A DNA stretch of 64,000 bases from Sthenelais limicola (lineage: Eukaryota; Annelida; Polychaeta; Phyllodocida; Sigalionidae). The notes under the pieces are model-generated. The model was not told the DNA's origin, ran no database searches, and saw only the letters and a program-made list of their open reading frames with translations. The position numbers and the translations under genes are program-made. Within the stretch, counting starts at the first letter, position 1. Each line of letters starts with the position of its first letter. The DNA is taken from contig OW804094.1 of NCBI GenBank assembly GCA_942159475.1, positions 12,367,262 to 12,431,261 of the forward strand, read 5' to 3'. Below, piece after piece: positions 1 to 10,539 of the stretch.

Positions 1-1028
1 TAATACAACCAACATGATGGGGGCTGCTCCCGCTAACTTTCTTACTTTCTTTCTCTGCCTTTCCCTCCCCCTCTCTCTCTTACTCTCTCTCCCTCTCTCC
101 TCTCTGTCCCCCACTTTCTCTTCTTTCTCTCTCCCTCTCTCCCATTCTATCTCTCCTCTATCTCCCTCTCTTGCCTACCTCTCCCACTCTGTCTCTCCTC
201 GCTCTCTTCTTGCACCCCTGTCTCTCTCTCTCTCCCTACCTACACTGTCTCTCTACCTCATTCCCCCTTCACCCTACTTTTCTCCCTCACCCACTCTCCT
301 TCTCTCCCGCTCTCTCTCTTCTCTCTTTCCTCTCTCTCTCCTCTCTCTCTCTCCCTCTCTCTCCCGCTCTCTCCTGTCTCTCTCCTCTCTCTTTTTCTCT
401 CTATCCCTCTCTCTATCTCCCCTCTATCTCCTTTCTCTGCTCTCTCTTCTCCCCCCCCCCCCACACTCTCTCCTCCCTCTTTTCTCTCCCTCTCTCAGTC
501 CTTAGAGTACAAAACTTGCTCTTCTACTCTACCCCCAGACCAAGCTCCTCCTCCTACCTCTCTCTCTCCCTCTCTCCCTCCCTCTCTCTCCCCTCTCTCT
601 CTCCCTTTCTCTCTCCCTCCTTTCCTCTTCTCTGTCTCCCTCACTCTCTCTCACCTCTCCCTTCTCTCCCCCTCTTACCTTAGACCTAGACCTTAGATTA
701 CACCCTCTTCTACTCTAACCCCAGACCCAGCTCCCCCTCCTACCTCTCTCTCTCCCTCTCCTCTCTCTCTCTCCCTCTATCTTCCTCTCTCTCCTTCTCC
801 TCTCTCTCTCCCTCTCGTCTCTCTCTCCCCCCATCTTCCCCTCTCTCCCTCTATCTTCCCCTCTCTCTCCCTCTCTCTCCCTATCTCTCTCTCCTCTCTC
901 ACCTCTCTCTTCTCTCCCCCTCTATCTCTCTCCCTCCCCTTTCTCTCTCACCTCCCTCTCTCAAACCTTAGACTACAAGACACCCTCTTCTACTCTAACC
1001 CCAGACCCTCCTCCTCCTCTCTACCTAC
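1..1028. repeat. CT-rich low-complexity tract with a repeated non-CT island
   Basis: Almost continuous pyrimidine sequence (CTCTCT, CCCTCT) on the plus strand. It is interrupted three times by a related island at about 500-535, 683-725 and 964-1010, each with CTTAGA, then CTCTTCTACTCTA and CCCCAGACC. The array is therefore a degenerate tandem repeat of roughly 200-270 bp units as well as a microsatellite. Open frames rich in Ser, Leu and Pro across it are by-products of composition. On the minus strand positions 1-32 could be the next exon of the gene at 1029-1794: after an AG at 34-33 the phase fits and the codons are sensible, but there is no pyrimidine tract before it. Confidence 0.9.
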
Positions 1029-1794
1029 AGATACGAGCTGCTTCCGGGATGGAGTAGAAACGGTTGAAGAAGAGAATGGAGACGTCCTGGCCCGGTGCCA
1101 AGGGCGGCCTCATGTAGGGCCCCCTGCACCTGAGTGGTCGTGTTTACTGTTTTTTCTTAATGACCCGGCCTTTTCTATTTGAGTATGAAATAAGTAGCGG
1201 GGGCTCTGTGTGGGGACGGCGTGTTTACCGCCAGCCTGCCACCAGGTATACATACATCAGCCCATGGTCGTACACTTCCCTACGAACAGCTGGCCACAAT
1301 ATACGGGTTCGTACCAACTTACTAGTGGCTGGGATTGCCCAGAAAATGCACAATTTGCTCAGAGAAAACGTCCTAAAAACTACAAATTTAATACAGAAAT
1401 GAGACTAAAAATGGATTTAACATAAGCTAACAGATCCTGTGAATCAGCCCGATGTGAAATATACTCAAATATATTCAGTATTTATCATTTTTCAGTCGAA
1501 TTTAGCGAGAATTTGGTAAATGTGTAGAGCTGGTGATTGTACATTTTCTGGTGACTTGACCCACTAAGCCAGAGCTACTCACACACATGCTGTGGGTGGA
1601 GGTGGTGGGTGGTGGTGGTGGGTGGAGATGACTTACCTGTTACCTTCTGCAGTCTTGACCACAAAACCCAACAAAATGGCGGTGAATGGAAATAAAGTCG
1701 ACCACGAGGAGGTCTGTGCCCTCGTCCATCTCCTCCTCCCAGGGTGAGGGACTGTGCCCTCATTCCTCTCCTTCTCCTCTTGTCTCTCCGCCAT
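1029..1794 (-). CDS. Candidate 5' end of an unrecognised gene: two phase-compatible exons
   Basis: Exon 1 runs 1794 to 1637. It begins at an ATG in strong context (GCCACGATGG), encodes 52 residues plus two bases, and ends at a consensus donor CAG|GTAAGT. Exon 2 runs 1129 to 1029 after a CTCAG acceptor and ends at T|GTAGGT. The two bases left by exon 1 (AG) join the first G of exon 2 in frame, and exon 2 is open in exactly that phase. Exon 1 is charged (MAERQEEKER), then basic, then a hydrophobic stretch at residues 34-47 that could be a signal anchor. Exon 2 has a Pro-rich start and a hydrophobic DVSILFFNRFYSIPEAARI segment typical of folded protein. I do not recognise the family. The intron holds a decayed family A element. 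The rest of the gene would lie left of the window or in the CT tract. Confidence 0.42.
1336..1565. mobile_element. Family A MITE, decayed
   Basis: Matches the family A body: CAGAAAATGCACAATT near the left end, the central ATACTCAAATATATTCAGTATTTATCATTTT-type core, and TTGTACATTTTCTGGTGACTTGACCC at the right. It lies in the intron of the candidate gene at 1029-1794. Confidence 0.7.
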
Positions 1795-2100
1795 CGTGGC
1801 AATGACCAACACTAATGATTATAATGATAACTACTTCAGAGGCACTGCGATAATAATATAGAGCAGGGGAATAATAACATTTGCAGCTGAATATCCCCGC
1901 CAATGTTGTCTGTGTGTATGGTATAGGTTCTTCTTATCTTATCGTATCTTATCACTCAGATTGTACATGGAATAACAAGCAGAGCTTCTCCTATGCATTT
2001 CACTGAGCAGTTCATATGTTAAACCACTGTGTCATGGGTTGGAAGTAGGATGACAGATTGAAACGATGAATTCTAATGGTAATGCTGGTGCTAATGAAGA
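1795..2100. other. Unassigned sequence upstream of the candidate gene
   Basis: AT-rich unique-looking sequence directly 5' of the minus-strand ATG at 1794. It would hold the 5' UTR and promoter if that gene is real. No TATA box or other site can be defended. Confidence 0.4.
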
Positions 2101-2107
2101 GACGAAG

Positions 2108-2532
2108 GTGCTCGCAGGTGGTCTGTGGTGCTCTTAGGTGCACCCTGGTTCTCTGAGATGCTCTGAGGTGCACTGGGGTGCTCTGAGATGCTATAAGGTA
2201 CTATAAGGTCCACTGATGTGCTCTGAGGCGCACTCTGGTGCTCTGAGAGATGCTATAAAGTACTATAAGGTGCTCTGATGTGCTCTGATGTGCTCTGAAG
2301 TACTATAAGGTGCTCTGATATGCTCTGGGGTGCTCTAAGGTGCTCTAAAGTCCTATAAGGTGCTCTAAGGTGCTCTGAGGTGCTCTGAAGTACTATAAGG
2401 TGCTCTGAAGTACTATAAGGTGCTGCGAGGTGCTGTGAGCTGCTCTTATATGCTCTGATATGATCTAAGGTGGTCTGAGGTGGTCTGAGGTACTCTGAGG
2501 TGCTCTGATATGCTCTGAGGTGCTCTGAGGTG
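2108..2532. repeat. 10-bp minisatellite, consensus AGGTGCTCTG
   Basis: About 40 imperfect head-to-tail copies of TGCTCTGAGG, with variants TGCTCTAAGG, TACTATAAGG and TGCTCTGATA. Higher-order pairs such as CTCTGAAGTACTATAAGG recur, so the array has expanded in blocks. No open frame runs through it. Confidence 0.92.
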
Positions 2533-2815
2533 GGTAAGTAAGTCCAGTAGTCACGTTCAACTCTCCTCTCCCCTCGTGTTTACCTCCACAAACCTGGAGA
2601 AGCTCTATTCCGATTATTTTGATAGTCGGGGCAGCAAGTCACTCCTGCTTCCCCCCAGCTATCACTGAAGATCCAAATTGTTTTTCAACCTTTATCTCTG
2701 TCCTCTTCCTATGTGTGTGTACTGTATATAATATATATGTGTGGGCCTTCCACTACTCTTTCTTTTCTTGTAAGATTTAAGATTCACAGACTTTGATTAG
2801 TTTGGTGTTGTATTG

Positions 2816-2990
2816 TTGTGTCTTACTCTCTGTCTCTGTCTCTCCTGTCTCTCGAGATCCCTGTCTCTCCTCTCTCTCTCTCTCTTCCTCTGTCTCTTCT
2901 CACTCTCTCTCTCGAGATCAGTCTCTTCTCTCTCACTCTCTCTATCTCTGTCTCTGTCTCTCCTCTTGATGATCTCTTTCTCGTTATCGC
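2816..2990. repeat. CT microsatellite
   Basis: TCTCTGTCTCTC and CTCTCTCTC runs with two CTCGAGATC blocks. An open frame continues on the minus strand to 3257, but its first codon is TTG and its composition follows the repeat. Confidence 0.85.
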
Positions 2991-3580
2991 TCCCTCCTTC
3001 CCTGCAGTCCTATAACAGATAGGCAATGTGTGAATGATAGTGTTCAGCAGCCAAAGGTGAAGCGGATCCTTTTGTAAAGCCCTGTCTCCCTCCTCCTCCC
3101 TGTCCTGCAACAGGAGAAGCCCCACAACAGAGGCTCTTAGGCCCTCCTCCTCCTCCTCTTCCTGGCTGTCCCTCCTCTCTCTCACACAGCTATAGCTATC
3201 CCACCTCCCGTCAATAGCATCAATGAAGCTAACAGATAGTAGTACTACTAGTAGCAACGGAGAGGTTGGCTGGAAGGAACCTAATGATGAGTGAATGTGC
3301 CTTTAGTTGTATGTAGTATTCCTCCACCAGCAAGTGGCTTCAACCCTCCACAGTTGTTCCTGCGTGTATTAATATAGTATATAAAGCATGGTAGTATAAG
3401 TTGGCTGGTGGTGGGTAGTACTGATGAATGACTGTACGGAGAGTGGTCGGGCCTCGCCGGTCAGAGGCTTTGGCTGCCTGTTGCGTGTGCTTGGCTCCGG
3501 CCCTGGTTCAGTGTTAAGTTGTAAGATGCTCCAGTGGTTTTGCTTTGGGGTTGTAGAGGCCTGCCAAATATAACTGGCGC
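2991..3580. other. Unassigned sequence between microsatellites
   Basis: Mixed-composition DNA. A minus-strand open stretch at 2991-3257 contains an acceptor-like TTCTCCTGTTGCAG near 3108-3121 but has no ATG and no matching donor, so it is not called as coding. Nothing else is supported. Confidence 0.3.
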
Positions 3581-3581
3581 T

Positions 3582-3602
3582 GCGGCGGCGGCGGCGGCGG
3601 CG
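3582..3602. repeat. GCG trinucleotide run
   Basis: About seven GCG units, followed by GGAGTAGGAGGAGGAGG. It is translatable as poly-Ala or poly-Gly but no gene context supports that. Confidence 0.85.
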
Positions 3603-3672
3603 GGAGTAGGAGGAGGAGGAGGGGCGGGGGGTGATGCCTGTTCCTCATCACTATGGCAAGCCGTGTGGTACA

Positions 3673-4790
3673 TTTACTGGGGAGGGAGAAGGGGTGGAGA
3701 AGGGGTGGAGAGGGTGGAGAGGTGGAGAGAGGAGGTGGAGAGAGAGGTGGAGAGAGGGGTGGGAGAGGGTTGGAGAGGGGGAGAGGGATTGGAGAGGGGA
3801 GAGGGAGTGGAGAGGGGGAGAAGGGGTGGAGAGAGGGTGGAGAGAGGATGGAGAAGGGGTGGAGAGGGGGAGAAGGGGTGGAGAGGGGCAGAGGGGGTGG
3901 AGAGGAGAGAGAGGAGGGGGAGAAGGGGAGAGGGATAGCGACAGAGAGACAGAGGAGAGAAAGAAAGAGATAGGGCGAGAGAGAAAGGGGAAGAGAGGGA
4001 GAGAGAGAAAGAGAGGGAGAGAGAGAGAGAGAGAAAGAGAGGGAGAGAGAAAAAGAGAGAGAGAGAAAGAGAGGGAGAGAGAAAAAGAGAGGAAGAGAGG
4101 GAGAAGGGGAGAGGGGGAGAAGGGGTGGAGAGCGGGGAGAGAGGAGGGGGAGTAGGGGAGAGGGATAGCGACAGAGAGACAAAGGACAGAGAGAAAGAGA
4201 TAGGGCGAGCGAGAAAGGGGAAGAGAGGGAGAGAGAGAAAGAGAGGGAGAGAGAGAAAGAGAGGGAGTGAGAGAGGGAGAGAGAGAGAGAAAGAGAGGGA
4301 GAGAGAAAAAGAGACAGAGAGAAAGAGACAGAGAGAGGAAGAGACAGAGAGAAAGAGAGGGGGAGAGAGAAAGAGAGGGGGAGAGAGAAAGAGAGGGACA
4401 GGGGTGGATGAGGGAGGAAGGGAGGAGGGGAGAAGGGGGAGTGAGAAAGCGACAGAGAGAAAGGAGAGAGGGGGAAAGAGGGAATGAGAGGGGGCAGAAA
4501 GAGGGAGAAAGAGAGGGAGAGAGAGACGAGAGAGAGAGGGGAGAAAGGGTGAGAGACATGGGAGAGACAGGAAGAGAGAGAGGGCGAATGAGAGAGGGGA
4601 GAGAGGGAGAGAGGGAGAGAGGTAGAAAGAGAAAGAGGGAGAGAGGAGAGAGACGAGAGAGATAGGGAGAGAGAGAGAGGGAGGGAGTGAGAGACAGAGA
4701 GAAGCTGAAATAGAAAGAGGAGAGTGACGGAGAGGAGAGAAAGAAAGACAGGGAGAAGGAGAGCGACGGAGAGAGGAGAAAAGGGAGACA
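3673..4790. repeat. 1.1-kb polypurine (GA/GGAGA) tract
   Basis: Nearly pure purine on the plus strand: GGAGAGGGGTGGAGAG at the left, GAGAGAAAGAGAGG further right. Two near-identical segments (about 3925-4090 and 4160-4300, each beginning GGGATAGCGACAGAGAGACA) show an internal duplication. The tract ends in a (TA) run at 4791-4803. Open frames on both strands are low-complexity artefacts. Confidence 0.93.
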
Positions 4791-4803
4791 TATATATATA
4801 TAT

Positions 4804-5275
4804 CGGTCATTAAACCCTCACATTTCCTGAAATCCCAGAGTACACATGAATACATCATATAAATATATCAATGAGATTAGGATTAATGTACTTCTCCCAG
4901 GTGGAGCATTTACTAATGGAATGTGACCTTTAATACCGCACAATGTATTCCATCAATGCTCATACAATGCAGTTCCTTACTTCATTCAATAGTTTGCGCA
5001 TAACATTTGCTTGCATGATTTACCTCTTGTAGATAACCCGAGAAGCAAATAAATCTGTCCTTGTGCGTTATAAATTATTACAAATTATTAAAGTTGTTAA
5101 AGTTGCCAATGTCTGTTGTGAATTAGTATATCGATTAGCGCAGTAGGCGTCCAATCACTGACATACATGACATACCTTCTTATCTGATCTGAGGGTTTGG
5201 ATATAGGTTGGAAACATACTAACTGTGTGCGATACCCTGCTCTTTCCGATTAGAAACGATACATGGGTTGAGCCA
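4804..5275. other. AT-rich spacer with a dispersed-repeat fragment (family I)
   Basis: Positions about 5130-5265 (ATTAGCGCAGTAGGCGTCCA, then CTTATCTGATCTGAGG) recur, some inverted, at 8476-8600, 26,885-26,925, 41,170-41,235 and 42,950-42,990. The rest has no recognisable content. Confidence 0.6.
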
Positions 5276-5704
5276 TAGAGAGAGAGGAGAGAGAGGGAGA
5301 GGGAGAGAGAGGGAGAGAGAGGGAGAAGAGAGAGGGAGGAGAGCGAGGGAGGAGAGAGAGGGAGAGAGAGAGGAGAGAGAGGGGAGAGAGAGAGGTAGAA
5401 AGAGAGAGAGGAGAGAGAGAGAGATAGAGAGGAGAGAGAGGGGGAGGAGAGAGAGAGGGACAGAGAGAGAGTGAGAAAGAGAGAGAAGAGTGAGAGAGGA
5501 GAGAGGGAGAGAGAGAGAGAGAAGAGAGAGAGAAGAGAGAGAGGAGAGAGAGAGGAGAGACAGACAGGAGAGAGAGAGGAGAGAGAGAGGAGAGAGAGAA
5601 GAGAGGGAGGAGAGAGAGGAGAGAGAGAGGGAGAGAGAGACAGGAGAGAGAGAGACAGGAGAGGGAGAGAGAGAGGAGAGAGGAGAGAGAGAGAGGAGAG
5701 AGGG
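5276..5704. repeat. GA microsatellite
   Basis: GAGAGAGGGAGA-type repeat, purine on the plus strand throughout, with interspersed GACAGGAGAG units. No coding signal. Confidence 0.93.
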
Positions 5705-5860
5705 TACCCATACACAGCCAGCTATACATGAGGTTGGTGTAGTCTATAGTACATAGGCCTCTTCCTCCTGCACCCTACTCCAGGGTGTTTATATAGGAGG
5801 GTATGAAGGGTATAGAGGTAGACGGCGTGTTCTCACCCACCACCTGGAGAGTGTAGTAGT

Positions 5861-5878
5861 GGGGGGGGGGGGGGGGGG
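5861..5878. repeat. Poly-G run
   Basis: Eighteen consecutive G. The next 120 bases (5879-5998) are GC-rich, mixed sequence unlike the surrounding GGA repeats and may be remnant exonic or unique DNA; no frame can be justified. Confidence 0.9.
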
Positions 5879-5999
5879 TGCAGGTGGGAGGGGGCAGGCA
5901 CCGTGGAGGAGGAGGCAGGCGGGCAACACGTGCACCTCCTCCAGCACAACTCATGGAGGAACTGGGGGTCAGGAGTCGGCCACCAGGGGGCGGGAAGTG

Positions 6000-6177
6000 T
6001 ACTGGAGGAGGTGGTGGTGGATGGGGGAAGGGGGAGGGGAGGGAGGGGGTGGAAGGGGGTGGAAGAGGGTGGAAGGGGGGGGGAGGGAGGAAGGGGGTGG
6101 AAGAGGGGTGGATGAAGAGGGGTGGAGGAGGAAAGGGAGAAGGAGGAAAGGGAGGAAGAGGAAGGAGGAGGAGGAAG

Positions 6178-6208
<31 letters not shown>

Positions 6209-6765
6209 GGGAGGAGGAAGAGGAGGAGGAAGAGGAGGAGGAAGGGAAGGAGGGGGAGGAGAGTGAGGAAGAGGGGAGGAAGAGGAAGAGGGGAGATGTA
6301 GGGAGATAGAAGAGGAAGAGCAGGGGAGGAGGAGAGGGCGGAGGGGTAGGGGGAGGAAGGGGAGTAGGAAGAGGAGGAGGAAGAGGAGGAGGAAGGGAAG
6401 GAGGGGGAGGAGAGTGAGGAAGAGGGGAGGAAGAGGAAGAGGGGAGATGTAGGGAGATAGAAGAGGATGAGCAGGGGAGGAGGAGAGGGCGGAGGGGTAG
6501 GGGGAGGAAGGGGAGCAGGAGGAAGGGGTGGAGCAGTTGGAAGAGGCATGGGAGCAGGAGGAGAGGGAACAGATATGGAAGAAAAAGAGGAGAAAAAGAG
6601 GGAGGAGCCGGAGGAAGGGATGGGGGAGGTGGAAGAGGAGGGGGGAGGAGGAGGAGGAGAAGGAAATGAGGTGAGGGAGATGGAAGAGGAAGAGGAGGTG
6701 AAAGAGGCGAGGGCAGAGGGAGAGGGGCAGGAAGGGTGTGAAACGAGATGTCAGGGGAGGTGTGA
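6000..6765. repeat. GGA/GGAA polypurine tract with internal duplication
   Basis: GGAGGA and AGGAAG repeats. A block at about 6223-6335 (GGAGGAAGGGAAGGAGGGGG through AGATGTAGGGAGATAGAAGAGG) is repeated at about 6376-6500, showing a recent segmental duplication inside the array. Confidence 0.92.
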
Positions 6766-6919
6766 GAGAGAATCATAGATGGGTAGAAGGGGAGGAAAGA
6801 GTCGAAAAAGGAGGGCCTATAGTTGTATGTTGAAAAGGAAGGGGAAGGAGAGAGGAAGAGCAGTAGAAAGAGGTCAAGGCGGAAGGAGTTATGCAATAGA
6901 TGGGAGTTCTAAGCAGGAA

Positions 6920-7650
6920 GGGGAGCTGGAGAAGGCAGAGGAGGAGCAGGAGCAGGAGAGGTTGGAGCAGATAAAGGTGGAGGAGGAGGAGGAGGAGGTG
7001 CAGGTGCAGAAGGAGCAGGAACAGAAGCAGGAGCAGGACCAGGAACAGGAACAGGAACAGGAACAGGAACAGGAACAGGAGCAGGAGCAGGAGCAGGGAG
7101 AGGGAGCAGGAGTAGGAGCAGGAGCAGGAGCAGAAGCAAGAGCAGGAGCAGGGGCAGGGGCAGGAGCAGGAACAGGAACAGGAACAGGAACAGGAACAGG
7201 AACAGGAACAGGAACAGGAACAGGAACAGGAGCAGGAGCAGGGAGAGGGAACAGGAGTAGGAGCAGGAGCAGGAGCAGAAGCAAGAGCAGGAGCAGGGGC
7301 AGGAGCAGGAGCAGGAACAGGAGCAGGAGCAGGAGCAGGAACAGGAGCAGGAGCAGGAACAGGAGCAGGAACAGGAGCAGGAGCAAGAACAGGAGCAGGA
7401 GCAGGAGCAGGGAGAGGGAGCAGGAGTAGGAGCAGGAGCAGGGGCAGAAGCAAGAGCAGGAGCAGGAGCAGGAGCAGAAGCAGGAGCAGGAGCAAGAACA
7501 GAAGCAGGAGCAGGAGCAGGAGGAACATGAGCAAGAACAGGAGCAGGAGCAGGAACAAGACAGGAACAGGAGCAGGAGCAGGAGCAGCAGCAGTAGCAGC
7601 AGCTGGAGCAGGAGCAGCAGCAGGAGCAGGAGCAGCAGCAGGAGAGGGGG
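6920..7650. repeat. GGAGCA / GGAACA hexanucleotide array
   Basis: About 115 hexamers, mainly GGAGCA and GGAACA, with blocks of one variant (for example CAGGAA repeats at 7047-7085 and 7166-7230). A linker GGGAGAGGGAGCAGGAGTAG recurs three times about 170 bp apart (near 7095, 7240, 7410), so larger units were duplicated. All frames are open because the hexamer lacks stops, giving Glu-Gln, Gly-Ala and Arg-Ser dipeptide frames on the plus strand. Confidence 0.93.
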
Positions 7651-7689
7651 TATATAAGCTCCTGGAAGTGAGTTTCCCCCCTCTATGAT

Positions 7690-8183
7690 CCAGTACACTG
7701 GTCACAAGCAGGACCCGCCCACGCCTCGTCCGGCTTGCCTCCATACAACTCTACTCACCCTCTACACTCTCAAAACTACAGGGTTCATGAACAAATCTCA
7801 AGCCTTCATAACATTTAGTGAAATTAAAGTTTCTCCAGTTATAAATAGTTCCTACTATATAGTACAACAGTATCCCCTCACCACTTTACACTACACATTA
7901 TTAGAAATAATGGATAGGTTCCATGTTAAAACTATAGGATCTGCATGAAGTATTGGCGGTGGAGCGCTGTAATACAACCACTTGTTTCAAGAGTGTGTAG
8001 GCATTAAAAACACCTTCCAGAAAACAGCCATAGCTTCAGAGGAAAAATAGGGTGTTGGGCAAGTTATTCATAATGAGCCGTCAATCTTGGCCCTTGGCTA
8101 GTTTTTCCCCGGAACATTGAGGCCCAAGAAAACAATGTTTTGATTTCCTGAACGAACTCACACAAGTGCTAACGCCTGAATAA
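7690..8183. other. Unassigned sequence
   Basis: Unique-looking AT-rich DNA after the hexamer array. An 87-codon plus-strand open frame (7685-7948) has no similarity that I recognise and no splice context. Nothing is called. Confidence 0.3.
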
Positions 8184-8419
8184 GGGTCAGTTTTTTCAGA
8201 AAATGTACAATTCAACTTCGCTAATCTTCTCAAATAAGCCAAATTTCAGACGAAAATAAAGTCCAAAATACATTTCAACCTAACCAAACAGGTTGCTAGA
8301 ATCAATGCAATGCCGAATATACTCGAATTTACCTAGTATTGACCAAATTGCAGCCAAATTTAGCAAAATTTACTAAAAGTGTAGAGCCGTCGATTGTACA
8401 TTTTCTGAAAATCTGGCCC
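8184..8419. mobile_element. Family A MITE, complete
   Basis: Inverted termini GGGTCAG and CTGGCCC with inner TTCAGAAAATGTACAATTC and TTGTACATTTTCTGAA. Flanked by the 4-bp direct repeat ATAA. About 236 bp, no open frame, so it needs a transposase in trans. Confidence 0.9.
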
Positions 8420-8475
8420 ATAATTGAATTGTTTCAGGGCACTTTTCTTAGTCGAGTTGAGAAAGTTTTCACACA

Positions 8476-8680
8476 GAAATCAGAGACCAGATCCTGCTCA
8501 ATACCTCAATCACAGTCTAGACTCAGAGCGTCTCAGATCAGATAAGAATGGTGTGTCAGTGATTGGACGCCTACTGCGCTAATGGTTTTCCCTGCTCTGG
8601 AGTAGGCTAGACCTAGTGCCAAAGGGATTATAATGGTATTTGGTGGTTTGGAGCCCAAGGCTTTCCCTTAGTTCTCACTA
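8476..8680. repeat. Dispersed repeat family I, inverted copy
   Basis: CTCAGATCAGATAAGAATGG then TCAGTGATTGGACGCCTACT is the reverse complement of 5130-5200. It continues into sequence (GTGCCAAAGGGATTATAATGG, GGCTTTCCCTTA) shared with family H at 29,892 and 41,040, so H and I may be parts of one longer repeat. Confidence 0.6.
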
Positions 8681-8768
8681 TATATATATATGTACATCTG
8701 CATTTTGTATAATAATAGCAATATACTGTGACCATTAGCAGTTCTTCCATGTGAGCCTTTAAATGAAT

Positions 8769-9080
8769 GGGCCAGGCTGCCTAGAAAATGTACAATTGGC
8801 AGCTCTACATTTAAAGAAATTCTGGAAAATTAGTGTCGGAATATCAATGGTCAATACTAGGTATATCTGCGTACATATGGTACACATGTAGTAAATTCTA
8901 CTAAATATGACTGACAAAATGATAAAAACATTCCATATCTGAATATATTTGGTATTGCCTTGATTCAAACAATCTATTTGGTTATGTTGAGATGTATTTG
9001 GAACCTTATTTATATCTTAAATTTGGGTTAACTGAGAGGATGTGTAAAGACGAATTGTACATTTTCTGACGGGCGGACCT
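8769..9080. mobile_element. Family A MITE, expanded copy
   Basis: Left AGAAAATGTACAATTGGCAG and right GAATTGTACATTTTCTGACG match family A. Longer than usual (about 310 bp) with extra sequence in the right half; terminal bases have decayed. Confidence 0.7.
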
Positions 9081-9214
9081 AAATCTGAATAACGAGATCG
9101 TCTTATGACTTATGGAAATTCTCTATGGCAACCAAATGTGGGCGGGCAAAGGTGAAGCCTCATGTTAGCAATCATGTATAACACATGCCTATTTACATGA
9201 TAAATCTTCCATGC

Positions 9215-9426
9215 TCAACTTGGAACGTCCTTTTTGTTTTCCAGCCCATTTAAAATTCATTTGAGGAACATTTTGGAGGATTTTGCCTGATTGATTTTGC
9301 TACAGGGCTTTGTAAATGTGCACATTATTATTTTGGTGACCCGCCGAAATCCTTTCCTGCGTAGGTTTCACTTATTATCGCTCACCGGCGCTCAGTTTCC
9401 CTCGACCAAATCGATTTCAATTGATT
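9215..9426. mobile_element. Family C element, left half
   Basis: CATTTAAAATTCATTTGAGG through GCTACAGGGCTT and CACTTATTATCGCTC reappears inverted at 10,913-11,210 and 47,700-47,985, and in part at 41,640-41,735. With the inverted right copy it brackets the satellite at 9427-9840 and the family D element. Confidence 0.6.
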
Positions 9427-9840
9427 GTATAAACATATAACAGCAGCGGAATATTGATAATCCAGTCCTATAAGTCATAATATGAGTAACTCCTGTATAC
9501 ACATATAACAGCAGCAGAATATTGATAAATTCAGTCCTATAAGTCATAATATGAGTAACTCCTGTATACACATATAACAGCAGCAGAATATTGATAAATT
9601 CAGTCCTATATATGTCATAATATGAGTAACTCTTGTATAAACATATAACAGCAGCGGAATATTGATAAATTCAGTCCTATAAGTCATAATATGAGTAACT
9701 CTTGTATACACATATAACAGCAGCGGAATATTGATAAATTCAGTCCTATAAGTCATAATATGAGTAACTCTTGTATACACATATAACAGCAGCGGAATAT
9801 TGATAAATTCAGTCCTATATATGTCATAATATGAGTAAAT
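9427..9840. repeat. 70-77-bp satellite, about six units
   Basis: Units contain ATATAACAGCAGCGGAATAT, TCAGTCCTATAAGTCATAAT and ATGAGTAACTCTTGTATA. Copies differ by a few bases and by a TATA insertion, giving near-identical open peptides on the minus strand that are a repeat artefact. Single related units occur next to other family C pieces at 10,913-11,010, 47,700-47,775 and 57,165-57,195, so the satellite grew from the subterminal part of that element. Confidence 0.93.
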
Positions 9841-10215
9841 TTGGTAAGATTTGTCGTACACTTTGGGGAAAGCTTTTGCCCGTTTATTTTTAATCAAATC
9901 TGAACACTGTAGTTCACTGTGATGTTGTCAAACAGTTCATAACAACAGGAATTAAACTACTTATATACTGGATATTTCGTTCTAATAATCTAGTCCATAT
10001 ATATTTTGTATTTCTATTATTTAAGTTTTATTAACCTTGTCAATACTAGACTAAAAGAAGTAAAAACGGTAAATTTGAGTCAATGTTCTACTGAATGCAT
10101 TTTCACATACCTCAACTTAGTGCCAGGTATAACTTTACACTGAGTTCATCAGTGAGATTTTTCTTGTCATTCTAGCTGTCAATAACCCACATATAATAAA
10201 ATAATTTCCTTCAGA
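9841..10215. other. Unassigned AT-rich sequence
   Basis: No gene, repeat family or signal that I can support. Confidence 0.3.
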
Positions 10216-10458
10216 ACTGAAGTCATCAGAAAATGTACAATTCGCCTTCACTAATCCTCTCAAATAACCCTAATTTAAGACATGAATAAGGTTTTGAATA
10301 CAGTCCAACATAACCAAACAGATTGTCTGAATCAAGGCAATGTCAAATATACTCAGATATAGCTTGTATTTATCATTTCACAGTCACATTTAGTAGAATT
10401 TACTAAAATTAATTAATGTGTAGATCTGCCGATTGTACATTTTAAGACGATCTGACCC
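10216..10458. mobile_element. Family A MITE
   Basis: ATCAGAAAATGTACAATTCG at left and GATTGTACATTTT then TCTGACCC at right, with the family core. The left terminal bases have diverged. Confidence 0.8.
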
Positions 10459-10539
10459 TTATCGCCAGTTTGAAAGCTGCATACTCAGTTAATACGACAA
10501 AGCAACTCTTACCATATTCACTCATACCATGACATATAT

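Noticed and set aside
14..683. Long plus-strand open frames rich in Ser, Leu and Pro
   Set aside because: They follow the CT microsatellite; all frames are open for compositional reasons and the peptides are low complexity.
2823..3257. Minus-strand frame with a signal-peptide-like start
   Set aside because: The first codon is TTG, not ATG, and the tail is microsatellite; an acceptor-like site inside is unsupported by a donor.
3514..4858. Open frames up to 425 codons on both strands
   Set aside because: They lie in the GA/CT tract and are translated simple sequence; no domain, no codon bias, both strands equally open.
5775..5843. Possible minus-strand terminal exon (acceptor CTCCAG, 22 codons, stop)
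   Set aside because: The pyrimidine tract is the poly-C of a microsatellite, the segment is very short, and no partner exon was found.
6773..7744. 323-codon minus-strand frame over the hexamer array
   Set aside because: Repeat translation; the non-repeat ends do not resemble a known protein or have splice support.
9427..9840. CRISPR-like appearance of regularly spaced repeats
   Set aside because: Units are contiguous tandem copies without unique spacers, in a eukaryotic genome.
9544..9897. Repeated-peptide open frame
   Set aside because: It is the translation of the 70-77-bp satellite, with unit length variation and no gene context.
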